Shown here piece by piece: positions 32,422 to 34,490 of a stretch of DNA of 34,490 nt (the first letter of the stretch is position 1; each line of letters begins with the position of its first letter). Made by a program: the position numbers and the translations under genes. Source of the stretch: a bacterium (lineage in GTDB: Bacteria; RBG-13-66-14); assembly GCA_035528375.1 (NCBI GenBank), contig DATKYS010000007.1, positions 1-34,490 on the forward strand. Direction: 5' to 3'. Below the pieces are notes generated by a model. It was given only the letters and a program-made list of their open reading frames with translations, did no database searches and had not been told where the DNA came from.

Positions 32422-33998
32422 TTCTCGTCGAAGGAGCCGAAGACGCCGCGCAGGGCCTCCGCAATCTCGCCCACGGTGCCCCCGGTGCGGACGCATTCCA
32501 CGATGGGTTCCATGAGCGGGGCGCCGTCCTCTCCGGCGGCTGTTTTCAGTTTCCTTAAAGCTTTTGTAAGAGGGCCTTCCGCGCGGCGGGCGCGGTACTG
32601 CGCCAGCTTGCCCCGCCGATCCCGGTCCAGTTCGGGGTCAACCTTTAAAAGCTCCACGTTTTCCAACTCCGGGTCGGGAAAGCAGTTCACCCCGACCACC
32701 TTCCGCCCGCCGGTTTCCACGGCCCGCTGGTAAGCGTAGGCCGAGGCGGCTATCTGCTCGGCGAAGTAGCCGGACTCGATGCAGGAGAGGGCGCCCCCCA
32801 TCCCCTCGATTTTATCCAGCTCCCCCTCCACCCGGCGGACCAGTTCCCCGGTCAGGTGCTCGGCGTAGAACGAGCCGCCCAGGGGGTCCGCGGTCCCCGT
32901 CACGCCGCTCTCGTGGGCGATGACCTGCTGGGTCCGCAGCGCCAGGCGGACCGAGTCCTCGGTGGGCAGGCCGAGCGCCTCGTCGCGGGAGTTGGTGTGG
33001 ACGGACTGTGCGCCGCCCAGCACGGCGGCCAGGGCCTGGAGCGTCACGCGGACGGCGTTGTTTTCGAATCCTGCGGCCGTGAGGGTGGAACCGGCCGTCT
33101 GCACGTGGAAGCGGAGCTGGGACGAGCGGGGGTCCTTCGCCCCGAATTTCCGGGTCATGATACCGTGCCAGACGCGGCGCGCCGCGCGGAACTTGGCCGC
33201 CTCCTCGAAAAGGTCCGAGTGCGCGTTGAAAAAGAAGCTGATCCGCGGGGCGAAGCCGTCCACATCCAGGCCCGCCGACAGGGCGCCCTTCACGTACTCC
33301 ACCGCGTCGGCGAAGGTAAAGGCCAACTCCTGCACCGCGTCGGCCCCCGCCTCCCGGATGTGGTAGCCCGAGATGGAAATCGGGTACCAATTCCCGACCC
33401 GCTCCGAGGCGAAGCGGACGAGGTCCACGGCGAGGCGCAGGCCGGGTCCCGGCGGGTAGATGTAGGTTCCCCGGGCGAAGTACTCCTTCAAGATGTCGTT
33501 CTGGACCGTGCCCCGGAGCGTGTCCCACGGCACGCCCCGCTCCTCGGCCAGCACCAGGTACATGGCCAACAGAATCGGCGCCGTGGCGTTGATAGTCATG
33601 CTGACCGAGATTTTCGCCGGATCCAGGCCCTCGAAGAGCTCGGAAAAGTCCTCGTAGCTGGAAATCGCCACGCCGACCCGGCCCACCTCGCCCGCGGCCA
33701 TGGGGTGGTCGGAGTCGTAGCCCATCTGGGTGGGGAGGTCGAAGGCCACGGAGAGGCCGGTCTGCCCTGCCTCGATCAGATATTTAAACCGCTCGTTGGT
33801 CGCGCGGGCGTCGCCGAAGCCGGCGTACTGGCGCATGGTCCACAGGCGGTCGCGGTACATGCCGGGGTGGATGCCGCGGGTGTAGGGGGGCGAGCCGGGG
33901 AGGCCGAGCTTTTCCGCCAGGCCGGCCGGAGGCTCGGTGTACACCCGCTCCACGGGGATGCCCGAGGGGGTGGCTATGCTGTCTGTGTTATCAGTCAT
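32418..33998 (-). CDS. Methylmalonyl-CoA mutase, catalytic (N-terminal) subunit
   Basis: The 526-residue subunit carries the substrate-binding barrel that turns succinyl-CoA into R-methylmalonyl-CoA with adenosylcobalamin. Motifs are [65 protein letters not shown] (active-site histidine) and DPLGGSFY. The cobalamin-binding domain (DxHxxG) is absent, so this is a split-type mutase whose B12 subunit must lie elsewhere. It leads the operon. The upstream sequence TTTGGGCACACAAT has no ribosome-binding site, so translation may be leaderless or use another signal; the N-terminus nevertheless aligns with the family ([10 protein letters not shown]). Confidence 0.94.
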   Translation of the reverse strand: MTDNTDSIATPSGIPVERVYTEPPAGLAEKLGLPGSPPYTRGIHPGMYRDRLWTMRQYAGFGDARATNERFKYLIEAGQTGLSVAFDLPTQMGYDSDHPMAAGEVGRVGVAISSYEDFSELFEGLDPAKISVSMTINATAPILLAMYLVLAEERGVPWDTLRGTVQNDILKEYFARGTYIYPPGPGLRLAVDLVRFASERVGNWYPISISGYHIREAGADAVQELAFTFADAVEYVKGALSAGLDVDGFAPRISFFFNAHSDLFEEAAKFRAARRVWHGIMTRKFGAKDPRSSQLRFHVQTAGSTLTAAGFENNAVRVTLQALAAVLGGAQSVHTNSRDEALGLPTEDSVRLALRTQQVIAHESGVTGTADPLGGSFYAEHLTGELVRRVEGELDKIEGMGGALSCIESGYFAEQIAASAYAYQRAVETGGRKVVGVNCFPDPELENVELLKVDPELDRDRRGKLAQYRARRAEGPLTKALRKLKTAAGEDGAPLMEPIVECVRTGGTVGEIAEALRGVFGSFDEK

Positions 33999-34266
33999 AT
34001 TGTGTGCCCAAACTGATTACCGTACCCAACCCTTCACCCAAGCCCGTGCCGTGTATATTGCGATGATGTAGGGCGGCCCCATAGGACGAGTCTTCCGCGG
34101 GCCGCCGCCGCGACCCTCACCCCTGCCCTCTCCCTGGAAGGGAGAGGGGGGCAGCTCCGACCCTCACCCTAGCCCGTGGGCGAGCCTCTCCCTGAAAGGG
34201 AGAGGGGATTTATGGAAGCCCTCACCCCGACCCTCTCCCACGGGGAGAGGGAGAGCGGTTGAACGC
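33999..34266. other. Intergenic region filled by hairpin repeats
   Basis: The left part should hold the mutase promoter (not identified). The right two thirds is the repeat cluster at 34113-34251. Confidence 0.5.
34113..34251. repeat. Three-hairpin CCCTCACCC-type intergenic repeat cluster
   Basis: Three units, each led by CCCTCACCC: CCCTCTCCCT/AGGGAGAGGG (34126-34148), CCTCTCCCT/AGGGAGAGG (34185-34205) and CCCTCTCCC/GGGAGAGGG (34231-34251). The near-identical stems suggest tandem growth of a dispersed element. The cluster lies just downstream of the biotin-carrier gene. Confidence 0.7.
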
Positions 34267-34490
34267 CTACTCCACGACGACCAGGACCTGGTCCTTCTCC
34301 ACGCCGTCGCCGGCGGCGACCCTGACCTCCTTGACCGTCCCGTCGGCCTCGGAGGCCATCTCGTTCTCCATTTTCATCGCCTCGAGGCGGCACAGGATGT
34401 CGCCTTTCTTGACCTCCTGACCCGGCTCGACCAGCACCGCGGTGACCACGGCCGGCATGGGGGCGCGGAGGGTGAAACCGGTCTTGGCTT
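34267..34490 (-). CDS. Biotin carboxyl carrier domain, C-terminal part (cut by window edge)
   Basis: About 74 residues are visible, ending with TAG at 34267-34269. They form a biotinyl/lipoyl-type domain: APMPAVVTAVLVEPGQEV, KKGDILCRLEAMKMENEM with the biotin-accepting lysine in EAMKMEN, and DGTVKEVRVAAGDGVEKDQVLVVVE. AMKM marks biotin rather than lipoate. It could be the carrier of acetyl- or propionyl-CoA carboxylase, of a methylmalonyl-CoA or oxaloacetate decarboxylase, or the end of a larger carboxylase. The neighbouring mutase/epimerase genes favour propionyl/methylmalonyl-CoA chemistry. The 5' part lies beyond 34490. Confidence 0.88.
   Translation of the reverse strand, partial: AKTGFTLRAPMPAVVTAVLVEPGQEVKKGDILCRLEAMKMENEMASEADGTVKEVRVAAGDGVEKDQVLVVVE

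Overview
The window looks like a chromosomal segment from a GC-rich, Gram-negative, anaerobic bacterium. The outer-membrane porin, the lipoprotein signal, and the FlgD-like C-terminal sorting tail on a secreted VCBS-repeat protein point to a diderm, and the sorting tail resembles those of candidate phyla around the FCB group. A Coatesbacteria- or Zixibacteria-like origin would fit, but that is a guess from style, not from a marker gene. No rRNA, tRNA, CRISPR array, prophage or insertion sequence was seen.

Layout. 1-5600 is an accessory stretch, mostly on the minus strand: two secreted beta-propeller-type (VCBS/FG-GAP) proteins, an AT-richer TrmB-family regulator with its own promoter and operator-like palindrome, a frameshifted small secreted protein and a 5'-truncated GAF/fRMsr-like gene. 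5780-6095 holds a compact transcription unit for a 61-residue unknown protein. 6262-11834 is a complete phosphate uptake block, pstSCAB-phoU followed by an OprP-type phosphate porin. 12130-16683 holds a zinc-ribbon protein, a LarA-family nickel-pincer 2-hydroxyacid racemase and a MaeB-type malic enzyme.

16948-23107 is the most interesting block: a GlcD-like FAD 2-hydroxyacid dehydrogenase, a GlcF/HdrD-like iron-sulfur protein, an HdrC-like protein with four [4Fe-4S] motifs, and MvhD, MvhG and MvhA of a group 3c [NiFe] hydrogenase. No HdrA flavin subunit is present. An electron path from hydroxyacid to FAD, Fe-S chain and hydrogenase (or the reverse) is the simplest reading. A CRP-like palindrome lies in front of it. 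glcD/glcF look less GC-rich at third positions than the mvh genes, so the two halves may have different histories.

23366-27549 is a sigma-54 signalling unit: a soluble sensor kinase with a Cys-rich GAF domain, an NtrC-type regulator, and, behind a near-consensus sigma-54 promoter, a protein with three four-cysteine repeats that may also be made as a shorter internal-start product. This is my best candidate for an uncharacterised regulatory or redox system.

27974-34490 is central metabolism: glutamate dehydrogenase, a C-terminal-only HgdC-like activase, and a minus-strand operon methylmalonyl-CoA mutase (catalytic part) - epimerase - crotonase - thiolase, followed by the C-terminal part of a biotin carrier protein cut by the window edge. 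Together with lactate/malate chemistry and the hydrogenase, these fit an organism that ferments or respires organic acids and amino acids through pyruvate and propionyl/methylmalonyl-CoA.
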